DNA of 49,883 bases from an uncultured Clostridia bacterium (GTDB lineage Bacteria; Bacillota; Clostridia; TANB77; CAG-508), in assembly GCA_944387505.1 (NCBI GenBank), contig CALXFG010000010.1, positions 1-49,883 of the forward strand, given 5' to 3'. Positions 17,429-27,357 of this stretch are shown piece by piece. The first letter of the stretch is position 1. Each line of letters starts with the position of its first letter. The notes beneath the pieces are model-generated. The model searched no databases. It saw only the letters and a list, made by a program, of their open reading frames with translations, and was not told where the DNA came from. The position numbers and the translations under genes were made by a program.

Positions 17429-18724
17429 ATGAAAATATTGATGTTAACATGGGAATACCCACCAAGAGTAGTAGGAGGAATTGCAAGAGTTGTATATGAT
17501 TTATCAAGAACTTTATTAAAAGATGGGCATGATGTAACAGTCGTTACATATAAAGATGGAGATGCGCCATATTTCGAAGATGATAAAGGCGTAAAAGTAT
17601 ATAGAGTAGATAATTACATGATAAATCCAAATAATTTTATCGATTGGATTATGCAATTAAACTTTAATTTAATTGCAAAAGCAAATGAAATTATAGCTGA
17701 ACAAGGAAATTTTGATGTTATTCATGCACATGATTGGTTAGTAGCTTATGCAGCAAAAACTTTAAAAAATTCATACAATATACCAATTGTTGCAACAATT
17801 CATGCAACAGAAGCTGGAAGAAATAGTGGGATTCATGATGAAACACAAAGATATATTAATGACACAGAATGGATGTTAACATATGAAGCTTCAGAAGTTA
17901 TTGTAAATAGTAATTATATGAAAAATGAATTACAAAGATTGTTTGGATTACCTTATGAAAAAATCAATGTTGTACCAAATGGAGTTAATTTAAATTTATT
18001 TAATGGAATAGAGAGAGATTATAATTTCAGAAGAAGATTCGCAATGGATAATGAAAAAATTATACTATTCATGGGAAGATTGGTTTATGAAAAGGGTGTA
18101 CAATATTTAATTAGTGCTATGCCTAAAATTTTAAATGGATATCATGATTCAAAATTAGTTATCTGTGGAAAAGGTGGAATGCTAGAAGAATTACAAGCAC
18201 AAGTAAATAATATGGGAATTTCAAATAAAGTATATTTTGCAGGATATATGCATGGTAAAGATGTACAAAGAATGTATAAAGCAGCAGATATAGCTGTATT
18301 TCCAAGTACATATGAGCCATTTGGAATTGTAGCATTAGAAGCAATGTTATCAGAAAATCCTATAGTTGTATCAGATATAGGAGGATTAAATGAAATTGTA
18401 CAACATAGAGAAAATGGAATGAAGGCATATTGTGGAAATCCAAATTCAATAGCTGATTCTATCCTAGAATTACTATATGATCATAAGTTATGTGCAGACA
18501 TAACGAAAAAAGCAAAAAATAAAGTTAGAAATGAGTATAATTGGAACAAAATTGCACAAGATACACATTTTACATATCAAAAAGCAATTTGTCAATCTAT
18601 GGCTGAGAAACAGAAAAGACAACTTGAACAAGAAAGAGCTAAGAAAACGAAAAAGACAATTAAAGGTGATAATGAAATTACAAATTTACTTAACTTTAGA
18701 AAACGTCATCAAGCTTATGCTTAG
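17429..18724 (+). CDS. GT4-family glycosyltransferase
   Basis: 431 residues from MKILMLTWEYPPR; ATG 17429 has AAAGGGAG upstream, so the ATG at 17411 is rejected. GT-B fold: N-terminal VVGGIARVVYDLSRTLL, HAHDWL, TIHATEAGR; C-terminal VPNGVNLNLF, FMGRLVYEKGVQYLI and the nucleotide-sugar site PSTYEPFGIVALEAM. The N-terminus resembles glycogen-synthase-like GT4 enzymes. A basic coiled tail of about 45 residues follows. Single-gene unit between rpmA and era; it could make a storage or surface glucan. Substrate not determined. Confidence 0.85.
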   Translation: MKILMLTWEYPPRVVGGIARVVYDLSRTLLKDGHDVTVVTYKDGDAPYFEDDKGVKVYRVDNYMINPNNFIDWIMQLNFNLIAKANEIIAEQGNFDVIHAHDWLVAYAAKTLKNSYNIPIVATIHATEAGRNSGIHDETQRYINDTEWMLTYEASEVIVNSNYMKNELQRLFGLPYEKINVVPNGVNLNLFNGIERDYNFRRRFAMDNEKIILFMGRLVYEKGVQYLISAMPKILNGYHDSKLVICGKGGMLEELQAQVNNMGISNKVYFAGYMHGKDVQRMYKAADIAVFPSTYEPFGIVALEAMLSENPIVVSDIGGLNEIVQHRENGMKAYCGNPNSIADSILELLYDHKLCADITKKAKNKVRNEYNWNKIAQDTHFTYQKAICQSMAEKQKRQLEQERAKKTKKTIKGDNEITNLLNFRKRHQAYA

Positions 18725-18784
18725 ATATTATTTATTATATAAAATGATAAAACTAAAGGAATTATATAAAAAATCTAGAGTATC

Positions 18785-18828
18785 AAATAAGAGAGTTTCA
18801 AATTTGCTTTGAGATTCTCTTATTTTTT
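18785..18828 (+). terminator. Terminator of the glycosyltransferase gene
   Basis: AAATAAGAGA-GTTTCAAA pairs with TTTGAGAT-TCTCTTATTT, then a T-run. Confidence 0.8.
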
Positions 18829-19020
18829 CAAAATTTAAAGGTCTGTTCTGTTTAAAAGGAAAAGCCTGATTTGATAAGTCTCTAAAATAATTTAAGAAAT
18901 TTCACAAATTCTACAAATTTAGCAAAAAAATAGTGTATAATATAAACAAAGAAAATATAGAAAAGCATATGATAAAAAATATATTAGATAGGAATTAAAT
19001 GGTAACTAGGAGGAAATAAT

Positions 19021-19923
19021 ATGGCAGAATTTAAATCAGGATTTGTAACATTGATTGGGAGAACTAATGTAGGAAAATCAACACTTTTAAATCTATTAGT
19101 AGGTGAGAAAGTTGCTGCAATTGCCAACAAAGTTCAAACAACTAGGACTGCAATAAAAGGAATTGTCAATAGACCAAATTCACAAATCATTTTTACAGAT
19201 ACACCAGGAATTCATAAACCAAAACATAAATTAAATGAAACAATGAATGAAACTTCTTTTGCAAGTATACCAGATGCAGATATATTACTATTTCTAATAG
19301 AAGCAACAAGTGAAGATATTGGAAAAGGGGATAGATTAATTTTAGACAAAATAAAAGAAGCAAAACGAAAAACTATATTGATTATTAATAAAATTGATTT
19401 GGTTAAAAGGGAAACATTATTGAAATTAATTGACATATATAGTAAAGAGTATGATTTTGAAGCAGTGATACCTATTTCTGCTACAAATGCAAAATATAGA
19501 GAACCAATTTTAGAAGAGATTGAAAAGAACCTAAAAGAAGGTCCTGCATATTATGATATAGAGGAATATACAGATCAAACGATGAGACAACTTGCAGAAG
19601 AAACTATCAGGGAAAAAGCTCTAAAATTATTACAAGATGAAGTACCACATGGAATTTATGTAGAAGTAGAAAAAATGAAATTAAGAAAAAATAAAAATGG
19701 AGAAGAAATTTACGATATAGAAGCAATCATTTATTGTTTGAGAGAATCGCATAAAGGAATTATTATTGGAAAAAATGGAGAAATGTTAAAAAGAATTGGA
19801 AGGGCAGCAAGAATCGATATGGAGGAAAATTTTGGAGTCAAAATTAATTTAAAAACTTGGGTAAAAGTAAAGGAAGATTGGATTGATAATCCATCTGTGG
19901 TAAATAAATTTAAATTGCAATAA
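19021..19923 (+). CDS. era: GTPase Era
   Basis: 300 residues. G1 GRTNVGKST, G3 DTPGIHKP and G4 NKID, followed by a C-terminal KH domain with GIIIGKNGEMLKRIG. Era binds the 3' end of 16S rRNA during 30S assembly. AGGAGG upstream. It heads the era-yqzL-recO cluster, a common Firmicutes order. Confidence 0.97.
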   Translation: MAEFKSGFVTLIGRTNVGKSTLLNLLVGEKVAAIANKVQTTRTAIKGIVNRPNSQIIFTDTPGIHKPKHKLNETMNETSFASIPDADILLFLIEATSEDIGKGDRLILDKIKEAKRKTILIINKIDLVKRETLLKLIDIYSKEYDFEAVIPISATNAKYREPILEEIEKNLKEGPAYYDIEEYTDQTMRQLAEETIREKALKLLQDEVPHGIYVEVEKMKLRKNKNGEEIYDIEAIIYCLRESHKGIIIGKNGEMLKRIGRAARIDMEENFGVKINLKTWVKVKEDWIDNPSVVNKFKLQ

Positions 19924-19991
19924 GGTTGTTGAATAATAAAATGAAAATTGCAAAAGATAATATTGAAAACAAAAAATGGAGATGATAGCTT

Positions 19992-20150
19992 ATGATAAAA
20001 AAGATTGCATGGGAAGCGTTTAAAAATACAGGAGATATTAATATGTATTTGGAACTAAAGCAAATAGAAAATATAGAACAAAAAATGGGAAAAAGTGAAC
20101 TAGAACTTGAAAATCAACCATTTCAGGAACAAAAAAACAAAGAGTTTTAG
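19992..20150 (+). CDS. YqzL-like small protein
   Basis: 52 residues, MIKKIAWEAFKNTGDINMYLELKQ at the N-terminus. The W..F..TG.I..YL..K pattern and the position between era and recO match the YqzL family of Firmicutes. GGAGATG precedes it. The stop is nine bases before recO. Function unknown. Confidence 0.8.
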   Translation: MIKKIAWEAFKNTGDINMYLELKQIENIEQKMGKSELELENQPFQEQKNKEF

Positions 20151-20159
20151 AGGGGAAAT

Positions 20160-20888
20160 ATGGCGACAGTAAAAGTAAAAGGAATCGTATTATCAGAAAA
20201 TAATATGGGAGATTATGACAAAATGCTTACCATATTAACACCAAATTTTGGAAAAATATCTTGTGTAGCTAAAGGAGCAAGAAGACCTAAAAGTGCTCTT
20301 TTAGCAGGTACACAACTTTTTTGCTTTGGTGAATATTTACTTTATCAAGGGACAAGTACATATCACATAAATTCTTGTGAAACAATTGAAATGTTTTATA
20401 AAATAAGAACTGATTTAGACAAATTAAAATATGCAATTCATTTAAATAAGATTGTATTAGATGTAACAGAAGAAAATGAAAATTGTTATAACATACTCCA
20501 ACTATATTTGAATGCATTATATATGATTGCTGAAACAGATAAAGATAGAGATTTTATTGTTAGTGTATTCAAAATAAGGTTATTAAGTTTATTAGGCTTT
20601 ACACCAAGAATCATGGCATGTGTTAGTTGTAAGGAAAAGGAGAATTTACATTATTTTAGTATTAGAGATAATGGATTTAAATGTGAAGCATGTAGTAGGC
20701 AAGATAAATCTTCAATCTTTATGTCTGAAAGTGCTATGAATGCAATTAAATATACGATATCTGCTCCAGCTAAAAAGGTATTTTCTTTTAGTTTAAAAAA
20801 TGAATCATTAGAAGAATTTAAATTGATTTCAAGAATATACTTTGATGAAAAATTAGAAAAAGAATATAAAGTAGAAGATATTTTTTAA
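20160..20888 (+). CDS. recO: DNA repair protein RecO
   Basis: 242 residues. N-terminal OB fold (VKVKGIVLSENNMGDYDKMLTILT, then GKISCVAKGARRPKS) and a zinc-binding CVSCKE..CEAC pair near residues 155-180. RecO helps load RecA onto SSB-coated single strands. The AGGGG ribosome-binding site overlaps the yqzL end. Confidence 0.95.
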   Translation: MATVKVKGIVLSENNMGDYDKMLTILTPNFGKISCVAKGARRPKSALLAGTQLFCFGEYLLYQGTSTYHINSCETIEMFYKIRTDLDKLKYAIHLNKIVLDVTEENENCYNILQLYLNALYMIAETDKDRDFIVSVFKIRLLSLLGFTPRIMACVSCKEKENLHYFSIRDNGFKCEACSRQDKSSIFMSESAMNAIKYTISAPAKKVFSFSLKNESLEEFKLISRIYFDEKLEKEYKVEDIF

Positions 20889-20917
20889 TAGGATTAAATG
20901 AAACTTTAAAAAATAGG

Positions 20918-20946
20918 TTGAAAAAAAGAGAAATAACATATATAAT
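20918..20946 (+). promoter_or_regulatory. hpf promoter
   Basis: TTGAAA (20918-20923), 17-base spacer, TATAAT (20941-20946). Confidence 0.7.
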
Positions 20947-20993
20947 AAGCATATACTATAAATAAAAACTTGAGAGAGAAGGGAGCGATTTTT

Positions 20994-21521
20994 ATGAAAA
21001 TAAAAATAATAGGAAAGGAACTAAAGATAACAGAAGCAATAAACGATTATGTTGAAAAAAAATTAGACAGAATTGATAAATATTTTGAAGATGCAGAAGC
21101 AGATGTTACTTTAAAAACAGAAAAAAATGAACAAATAGCAGAAATATGTGTATTAGCAGGAGGAGAAAAATACAGAGCAGTAACAGAAGATAAAGATATG
21201 TATGCTTCTATAGATAAAGATATAGATATATTAGAAGGACAAATCAGAAAAGTAAAGACCAAAAAAGAAAAAATGTTAAGAGAAGGTAGTATTAAAACCA
21301 TGGATGTATCAGAAGATAAAAGTTCTGATATAACAAATGAAATTATAAAAACTTCATATTATGAAATTAAACCAATGTTACCAGAAGATGCTGTATTAAA
21401 ATTACAAGAAAAACCAACACATAATTTCTTAACATTTATTAATGTGGAGACAGGAAAAGTAAATGTTATACATAAATTAAAAGATGGTAAAAATTATGGT
21501 TTAGTAGAACCAGAAGCATAG
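20994..21521 (+). CDS. hpf: Long-form ribosome hibernation promoting factor
   Basis: 175 residues from MKIKIIGKELKITEAI, with AAGGGAG upstream. The N-terminal RaiA/S30AE domain (residues 1-95) is linked to a C-terminal dimerisation domain (SYYEIKPMLPEDAVLKL..HNFLTFINVETGKVNVI). Long HPF joins ribosomes into inactive 100S dimers in stationary phase. Monocistronic. Confidence 0.95.
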   Translation: MKIKIIGKELKITEAINDYVEKKLDRIDKYFEDAEADVTLKTEKNEQIAEICVLAGGEKYRAVTEDKDMYASIDKDIDILEGQIRKVKTKKEKMLREGSIKTMDVSEDKSSDITNEIIKTSYYEIKPMLPEDAVLKLQEKPTHNFLTFINVETGKVNVIHKLKDGKNYGLVEPEA

Positions 21522-21530
21522 AAAAAATAA

Positions 21531-21562
21531 AATATAGCTAACCAATTAGGTTAGCTATATTT
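21531..21562 (+). terminator. hpf terminator
   Basis: ATATAGCTAACC pairs with GGTTAGCTATAT, ending in TTT. Confidence 0.85.
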
Positions 21563-21596
21563 CAAGTTGGCTGGTTTGATTTATGGAGGAATAGGA

Positions 21597-23054
21597 ATGA
21601 AGCAAAAGAAAAATATAATATTATTTATGATAATAATGATTTTATCGCTAATTATTTTGTGCTTTTTTGTTACAGGATATTATTCGATTGATACATATAG
21701 AATATGGTCTCAGGGCTATATAGATTATGCTTTAAAAGACGCTTATATACGAGATGGAAGGTTATTTTCTGCACTTATTTTTGTGATAATAGGGTTATTG
21801 AATCCAACAATATTAACGATGTACATTATAAATATCATGATTGCTATTATGATATTATCGATTTGTGTTATTCAAATATATCATTTGATAGAGAGATATA
21901 AGAAAATAGAAAGTGTAAAGAGTAAAATAATTACTTTTATGATAAGTTATACATATATTTTTAATTTCTTAATTGTAGATGTACTTAAATTTATTGATAG
22001 TTTTGTTATTGCCACAAGTATGTTGCTATTTATTATAGCCATTAAGAAGATGATTATAGAAAAAAAGAACAAATTAGGATGTTTATTAACAATTCTAGGT
22101 GTTATATGTTATCAAGGAACAATTCCTGTATATATTGCAACAGCTATTTTAATTACACTATTAGAAAATAAAAAAGTAAATAAAGAATACTTTAAAAAAA
22201 TATTGCCATGTGCAATTTCCATTATTATAGCATCTATTTTAAGTGTTATTATCGTAACGCTTGTACCAGTGATAACTGATATGAATATGTCAATTCGAAT
22301 GGAAAATATTGATTATATTAGCGAGATAGAAAGAAATTTAATAAGTATGAGTAAAATTCTTTTTGAAACATTCTATATGTTTCTGCCTTATACATGGATA
22401 GAAATAGCAATTGTTATACTTGTTCTTTCTATTATTTATGGAATAAAAAAGAAAAATATAAAACAATCTATCTATGTGTTAATAATATTTATGGTATATA
22501 TAGCAAGTTTATTTGTGATATTTCCTATTGAATATATTTTATTACATCCAAGATTAGCAATGACACTAGGACAAACCATAAGTGCAATGCTTATATATAT
22601 TTATTGTACTAATTTTGAAAAAGAGAAAACAAATACTTATGAAAAAATAATAGCAGGTATTACCATTATTTATTTTATTATTACATTAGTATCTATCATG
22701 AAAAGTACATATGAATATAAATTAGGAAATAAAATTGATGAAGAATTTTCGAAGAAAATTGAAAATGAAATTGTAGAACTAGAAAAACAAGGAATAGAAA
22801 TACATAAAATAGGGATCAGATATGCGGTAAATGACAAGAAAAATAGAGAGTATGAAAAATTGGTATTTGAACAATCTACATATCTAAAAGGGTTATATAC
22901 AGTAACTTTACATGAGTTTTATACAGGAAGAACTTTGACTAGTGTACAGGATTTTACAGAAGAATTGGAAAAAAAGTATTTTCAAAATCCAAGTGAAGAA
23001 GAACTACAATTTAAAAACATAGATGATGTACTATATATATTCGTTGATTTGTAA
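21597..23054 (+). CDS. Polytopic membrane protein, GtrII-like
   Basis: 485 residues from ATG 21597 with GGAGG eight bases upstream. About ten to twelve transmembrane helices occupy residues 1-390, then a soluble C-terminal domain of about 95 residues. The first luminal loop, after helix 1, has YYSIDTYRIW..GRLFSALIF, with acidic and Arg residues placed as in GT-C membrane glycosyltransferases of the GtrII type. It may glycosylate a surface polymer; the family call is tentative. Confidence 0.55.
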   Translation: MKQKKNIILFMIIMILSLIILCFFVTGYYSIDTYRIWSQGYIDYALKDAYIRDGRLFSALIFVIIGLLNPTILTMYIINIMIAIMILSICVIQIYHLIERYKKIESVKSKIITFMISYTYIFNFLIVDVLKFIDSFVIATSMLLFIIAIKKMIIEKKNKLGCLLTILGVICYQGTIPVYIATAILITLLENKKVNKEYFKKILPCAISIIIASILSVIIVTLVPVITDMNMSIRMENIDYISEIERNLISMSKILFETFYMFLPYTWIEIAIVILVLSIIYGIKKKNIKQSIYVLIIFMVYIASLFVIFPIEYILLHPRLAMTLGQTISAMLIYIYCTNFEKEKTNTYEKIIAGITIIYFIITLVSIMKSTYEYKLGNKIDEEFSKKIENEIVELEKQGIEIHKIGIRYAVNDKKNREYEKLVFEQSTYLKGLYTVTLHEFYTGRTLTSVQDFTEELEKKYFQNPSEEELQFKNIDDVLYIFVDL

Positions 23055-23082
23055 AAAATATAAGTTAAGAGTTTACAAAATA

Positions 23083-23112
23083 AAAGGCAGGAAATCAAAT
23101 CCTGCCTTTATG
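23083..23112. terminator. Hairpin terminator between convergent genes
   Basis: AAAGGCAGGA (23083-23092), loop, TCCTGCCTTT (23100-23109). It lies between the GtrII-like gene and the SASP gene. Confidence 0.8.
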
Positions 23113-23197
23113 TATTTTAAAATAAAATATATAAAAACAAAATTTAACTTTCTGCCTAAAACTAATATACAATTCGTATATTAAAGGTGTAAAACAA

Positions 23198-23395
23198 CTA
23201 TTTCATTTGTTGTTCAGCTTGTTGAATCATTTTTCTAACCATGTTACCACCTATTTTACCAGCATCTTTAGCTGAGATATCACCATTGTATCCATCTTTT
23301 AAATTAACACCAACTTCACTAGCTACTTCATATTTGAATTTATCTAAAGCGCTCATTGCTTCTGGAACTAATTTTTTATTACTGTTATTTGCCAT
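23198..23395 (-). CDS. Alpha/beta-type small acid-soluble spore protein
   Basis: 65 residues. LDKFKYEVASEVGV contains the GPR-type cleavage region, and YNGDISAKDAGKIGGNMVRKMI is the second conserved block. SASPs coat and protect spore DNA and feed outgrowth after cleavage by Gpr. RBS GGAGGTG. A hairpin TTATTAGAAAAA..TTTTTCTAATA at about 23423-23453 lies in the upstream leader. This gene shows that the organism forms endospores. Confidence 0.96.
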   Translation of the reverse strand: MANNSNKKLVPEAMSALDKFKYEVASEVGVNLKDGYNGDISAKDAGKIGGNMVRKMIQQAEQQMK

Positions 23396-23513
23396 TGTTT
23401 ATTCACCTCCAGTATATATACTTTATTAGAAAAAACGATTGCTTTTTCTAATACTAGGATTTACAATATCACAAAAAATAAACAGGAAATTTTTTCAAAT
23501 CAAAAATAAATAT

Positions 23514-23543
23514 TGACATCGAAAAAAAAATAAATATATAATA
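23514..23543 (+). promoter_or_regulatory. Promoter of the HAD phosphatase gene
   Basis: TTGACA (23514-23519), 18-base spacer, TATAAT (23538-23543). Confidence 0.7.
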
Positions 23544-23566
23544 AAAAGCAAACAAAGGAGGAATTT

Positions 23567-24439
23567 ATGTATAAATTAGTAGCAATAGATTTAGATGGGA
23601 CAATGCTAAATCAATATGGTGAAATTAGTAAAAAAACAAAAGAAATAATAAAAAAATGTATAGAAAAGGGGATAGAAATTGTACCAGCTTCTGGAAGACC
23701 AATAGATTCTATAAAAACAATTGCGAAAGATTTAGGAATTCAACATTACTTTATTGCGGGAAATGGTGCATTAGTATATGATGTTCAGGGAGATACAATT
23801 TTATACAAAAATTGTATAAAGAAAGAAAAAGTATTAGAGATTATAAAGATATGTGAAGAAAATAGTATTGCTTATAATGTGTATACAGATAAAGTTATCT
23901 TAGCGCCAAATTTGAAATTTAATGTATTATATTATTATAAAGAAAATTTAAAAAAGGAAGATAATAAAAAAACCAATATTAGTATTGTTCAAAATTTGTA
24001 TGATTATGTAAAAAATATGAAAGAAGAAAATTTTTTAAAAGTAACGATTTGTGATGAAAGTGATAGTATATTTCATGCAATCATAAAAAAAATAAAAGAT
24101 ATAAATGGAATTGAAGTTTTAGATATTTCACATATGTCTAGAAAAATGATAAGACAAGGAACCGAAGAAATACCAATCGAGTATTTTTATACAGAAATTT
24201 CAGCAAGTGATGTAGATAAATGGAATGCAATTCATTTTTTAATGACAAGGTTACATATAAAACCAGAAGAAGTAATAACAATTGGAGATAATATGAATGA
24301 CAAGCAAATGATAGAAAATGCAGGAATAGGAGTGGCGATGAAAGAAAGTGCACCAGAAGTAATAAAAGTAGCCAAAGAAATAACAGATACAAATGATAAT
24401 GACGGTGTAGCAAAGGTTTTAGAAAAATATTTTACCTAG
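23567..24439 (+). CDS. Cof-type HAD hydrolase
   Basis: 290 residues. Motif I DLDGTMLN (Asp 8/10), motif II SGRP, cap domain of C2B type, conserved Lys in VDKWNAI and motif IV IGDNMNDKQMIENAGIGVAM. Cof-type enzymes dephosphorylate sugar phosphates, flavin or pyridoxal phosphates. AAAGGAGG upstream, own promoter. Substrate unknown. Confidence 0.92.
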   Translation: MYKLVAIDLDGTMLNQYGEISKKTKEIIKKCIEKGIEIVPASGRPIDSIKTIAKDLGIQHYFIAGNGALVYDVQGDTILYKNCIKKEKVLEIIKICEENSIAYNVYTDKVILAPNLKFNVLYYYKENLKKEDNKKTNISIVQNLYDYVKNMKEENFLKVTICDESDSIFHAIIKKIKDINGIEVLDISHMSRKMIRQGTEEIPIEYFYTEISASDVDKWNAIHFLMTRLHIKPEEVITIGDNMNDKQMIENAGIGVAMKESAPEVIKVAKEITDTNDNDGVAKVLEKYFT

Positions 24440-24514
24440 TAAAATAAAAAATATTACAAAAATATTACAAGCATATTAATTTTTGATGACACAAACCAAT
24501 TTCATTGATTTTAT

Positions 24515-24543
24515 AAATAGAATGCGTTAAAATAAAATAGATA
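24515..24543 (+). promoter_or_regulatory. Candidate promoter of the Tad-like operon
   Basis: TTGATT (24515-24520), 17-base spacer, TAAAAT (24538-24543), 50 bases before the first gene of the locus. Confidence 0.45.
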
Positions 24544-24593
24544 GAAATTTGTAAAAAAATATACAAAAATAAATATTAAGGGAGGAATTTGTA

Positions 24594-25712
24594 ATGGCAA
24601 CAAATCCAATGCAAAGAAAAGCAAGAAATTCATTTTTGTTAGGAATGTTATTAATGCTAATTATTACAGGAGCAATTATTGCATTTCTAATATTACAATT
24701 AACGAATATGAAAAAGAAGGAGAAAGAAGAAGTGGCAGCGATGGTTCAAGTATATACTTTGAATCAAAGCGTTACATCAGGACAAGTCATTACAACAGAT
24801 ATGTTTTCTACACTAACAGTAAATAAGTCTACAGTACCAGCAAATGCAACAAGTGATTTAACTGTTTTTCAAAATTATGCTTTACAAGATGAAAACGGAA
24901 ATTCGGTTACAACTAGATATGAAGATGGTGTACCTTATTTATATATAACAATTGATGATAATGATTATGAACTAATTCAAGATAATGGCAGATATTACAT
25001 AGAAAGAAATAATAACAGACAATACATAAATTTAAGTGAAGCACCATTAATAGCAAAAGTGAATATGCAAGCAAATACTGTTATGACAACAGATTTGATT
25101 AGCCAAGGTGAGGCTGTAGAAGACAGTACAAGAAAAGAAGAATATAATATGTTTATTTTGCCAACAGAATTGGTTACTGGAGATTATGTAGATGTTCGTT
25201 TACTATTACCAAGTGGAACTAACTATATTGTTGTGTCTAAAAAACAGGTAGAAATTCCAAATATTGCTGGAGTTGACTCTACAGATACAGTATCAATGGA
25301 ATTGAGTGAAGATGAAATCAACATGATTAGTAATGCTATTGTAGATGCCTATAAAATAGATGGAGCTAAATTGTATCTAAATAAATATACAGAACCAGGA
25401 TTACAAGAAGCATCAATACCAACATATCCAGTAAATTATGATGTATTACAATTAATCAATGGAAATCCAAACATTCTAGAAGAAGCTAGAAATGCTTTAT
25501 GGAATAGATATAATGCAACAGATTCTAACGGAACACAAACACAAGCTGAACAAAGAACAAATGTAATTGATGCAACAATTAACAATGATCCAGAACAAGC
25601 ACAAAGTAATTTAGAATCAAATATGAATGAAAGTATTACAAATTCTATAAACACAAGACAAGAATACTTAGAAGGATTGTCAGCACAAGCTGCGACAACA
25701 ACCACAAATTAA
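24594..25712 (+). CDS. CpaB/RcpC-like SAF-domain pilus assembly protein
   Basis: 372 residues. Cytosolic basic N-terminus, one membrane helix (residues 14-35), then a SAF-like region (VQVYTLNQSVTSGQVITTDMF) and LPTELVTGDYVDVRLLLPSG, the typical second half of CpaB/RcpC. The C-terminal 90 residues are Asn/Gln/Thr-rich and probably disordered. CpaB proteins are periplasmic or wall-zone assembly factors of Tad pili. It is first in an operon continuing with CpaE- and CpaF-like genes. An inserted segment around residues 80-150 is not typical. Confidence 0.75.
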   Translation: MATNPMQRKARNSFLLGMLLMLIITGAIIAFLILQLTNMKKKEKEEVAAMVQVYTLNQSVTSGQVITTDMFSTLTVNKSTVPANATSDLTVFQNYALQDENGNSVTTRYEDGVPYLYITIDDNDYELIQDNGRYYIERNNNRQYINLSEAPLIAKVNMQANTVMTTDLISQGEAVEDSTRKEEYNMFILPTELVTGDYVDVRLLLPSGTNYIVVSKKQVEIPNIAGVDSTDTVSMELSEDEINMISNAIVDAYKIDGAKLYLNKYTEPGLQEASIPTYPVNYDVLQLINGNPNILEEARNALWNRYNATDSNGTQTQAEQRTNVIDATINNDPEQAQSNLESNMNESITNSINTRQEYLEGLSAQAATTTTN

Positions 25713-25727
25713 TGAAAGGAAGCCAGT

Positions 25728-26426
25728 ATGAAAAAAGTAGGATTTATAGGGATGTATGACAAGACAGATTTAATACTAAATATTGCTAAAATTTTAACAA
25801 CAATGAAGAAAAAAGTAATTGTAGTTGATTTAACCCTAACACAAAAAGCAAAATATGTTGTACCAGTTATAAATCCTACGATTACATACATTACAAATTT
25901 TGAAGATATTGATGTAGCTGTAGGATTTAAGAATGAAACTGAAATAAAAAGTTATTTAGGAATTGCAGAAGAGGAACCATTCCCATATGATATTATGTTA
26001 GTTGACGTTGATAATCCTGAAATGATTGAAACATTTGACTTGACGAATAATGCAAAAAATTATTTTGTTACGGCATTTGATTTATATTCATTAAAAAGAG
26101 GATTAGAAGTGTTAAGTAATCTAAAAACACCAATGGAATTAACAAAAATATTGTTTGCAAGAGAAATCTTAAAAGAAGATGATGATTATTTAAATTTTTT
26201 GTCTTTAGGATATAAAGTTACATGGAATGAGTACAGAATATATTTTCCAATTGAAAATGGAGATTGGACAGTGCTTGCAGAAAATCAAAGGGTGGCAAAA
26301 ATAAAATTTAAAAAATTAAGTACACAATATAAGGATGGCTTAGTATATATTGTAGGGGAAATTTTAAACGATATAAGTGAAAATCAAATCAGAAGGGCTG
26401 TTAAAATCATAGAAAGAGGAGTATAA
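25728..26426 (+). CDS. CpaE-like MinD-fold protein lacking a P-loop
   Basis: 232 residues. The fold pattern is MinD/ParA-like (KKVGFIGMYDKTDLILNIAKILTT, VIVVDLT, YDIMLVDVDN), but the Walker A lysines and glycines are absent (GMYDKTD). It is therefore probably a non-hydrolysing paralogue. It lies between the CpaB-like gene and a second ParA-like gene, the usual CpaE position. It may localise the pilus machine or partner the next protein. The family assignment is by fold pattern and context. Confidence 0.6.
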   Translation: MKKVGFIGMYDKTDLILNIAKILTTMKKKVIVVDLTLTQKAKYVVPVINPTITYITNFEDIDVAVGFKNETEIKSYLGIAEEEPFPYDIMLVDVDNPEMIETFDLTNNAKNYFVTAFDLYSLKRGLEVLSNLKTPMELTKILFAREILKEDDDYLNFLSLGYKVTWNEYRIYFPIENGDWTVLAENQRVAKIKFKKLSTQYKDGLVYIVGEILNDISENQIRRAVKIIERGV

Positions 26427-26429
26427 AGC

Positions 26430-27269
26430 ATGTCAATTGTAACATTTTATAATAGTAGTATAGAACAAACAGGAAAAACAATGTCGATAGCTGCAATTTC
26501 CACATATATGGCAATAGAACATAACTATAGAATATTAGTTATTTCAACGACCAACAGAGAAGATTCTTTGAAAGAATGTTTTTGGAAACCAAAAAAGAAA
26601 AAGAAAAATCTTGGAATTTTTGGCCCTAATGCATCTTTAGAAGTTGAGAATGGAGTAGAAGGCTTGGCGAGAGTTATTAGAAGTAATAAAATCTCACCAG
26701 ATATTATTACAAATTATACAAAAGTTGTTTTTAAAGATAGATTTGAAATATTATTGGGATGCGAAGTACCACCAAGTGATGGAACAGTTATAGAAAAATT
26801 TTATCCAAGCATCATAAAAGCTGCAAATCAATATTATGATTTAGTATTTGTTGACTTGGATGAAAATGTTGATGAAGAAACTAGAAAGACAATTATACAT
26901 GATTCAGATATTATTGTGATTAATATGTCACAAAGATTAAAAAGTATTAATAAATTTATGGAATTGAAAAGTAAAAATCAGATACTTGCTTCACAAAAAT
27001 CATTAATACTAATAGGAAGATATGATAAGTATTCAAAATATAATTCTAAAAATATATCAAGATATTTAGGAGAAAAAAACCAAGTATTAACTATACCATA
27101 TAATACATTATTTTTCGAAGCAACAGAAGAAGCAGGTGTACCAGATTTATTTTTGAAGTTTAGAAGAAATATAGATCCAGAAGATAGAAATGCATTTTTT
27201 ATTGAAGAAATAAAAAGAGCTTCAGAAAATATAGTATATCGCTTACAAGATTTGCAAATGAAAATATAA
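26430..27269 (+). CDS. CpaE-like ParA/MinD ATPase with divergent P-loop
   Basis: 279 residues. The N-terminus MSIVTFYNSSIEQTGKTMS keeps TGKT(M)S of the Walker A motif but not the leading KGG; YDLVFVDLDENVDEET is a Walker B-like strand. It starts three bases after the previous stop, so the two are coupled and may form a heterodimer. A role in polar placement or regulation of the Tad-like machine is inferred from context. Confidence 0.65.
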   Translation: MSIVTFYNSSIEQTGKTMSIAAISTYMAIEHNYRILVISTTNREDSLKECFWKPKKKKKNLGIFGPNASLEVENGVEGLARVIRSNKISPDIITNYTKVVFKDRFEILLGCEVPPSDGTVIEKFYPSIIKAANQYYDLVFVDLDENVDEETRKTIIHDSDIIVINMSQRLKSINKFMELKSKNQILASQKSLILIGRYDKYSKYNSKNISRYLGEKNQVLTIPYNTLFFEATEEAGVPDLFLKFRRNIDPEDRNAFFIEEIKRASENIVYRLQDLQMKI

Positions 27270-27357
27270 AAAGCTTAAAATTGTTGTATATAAAAATATG
27301 TAAAAATCAAGGTAAACGTTAACTTTTTCTATACAATAAAAGAAAGGAGACCTTATA

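Noticed and set aside
24138-24413. 91-codon minus-strand ORF inside the HAD gene
   Set aside because: Shadow of a clear gene on the other strand.
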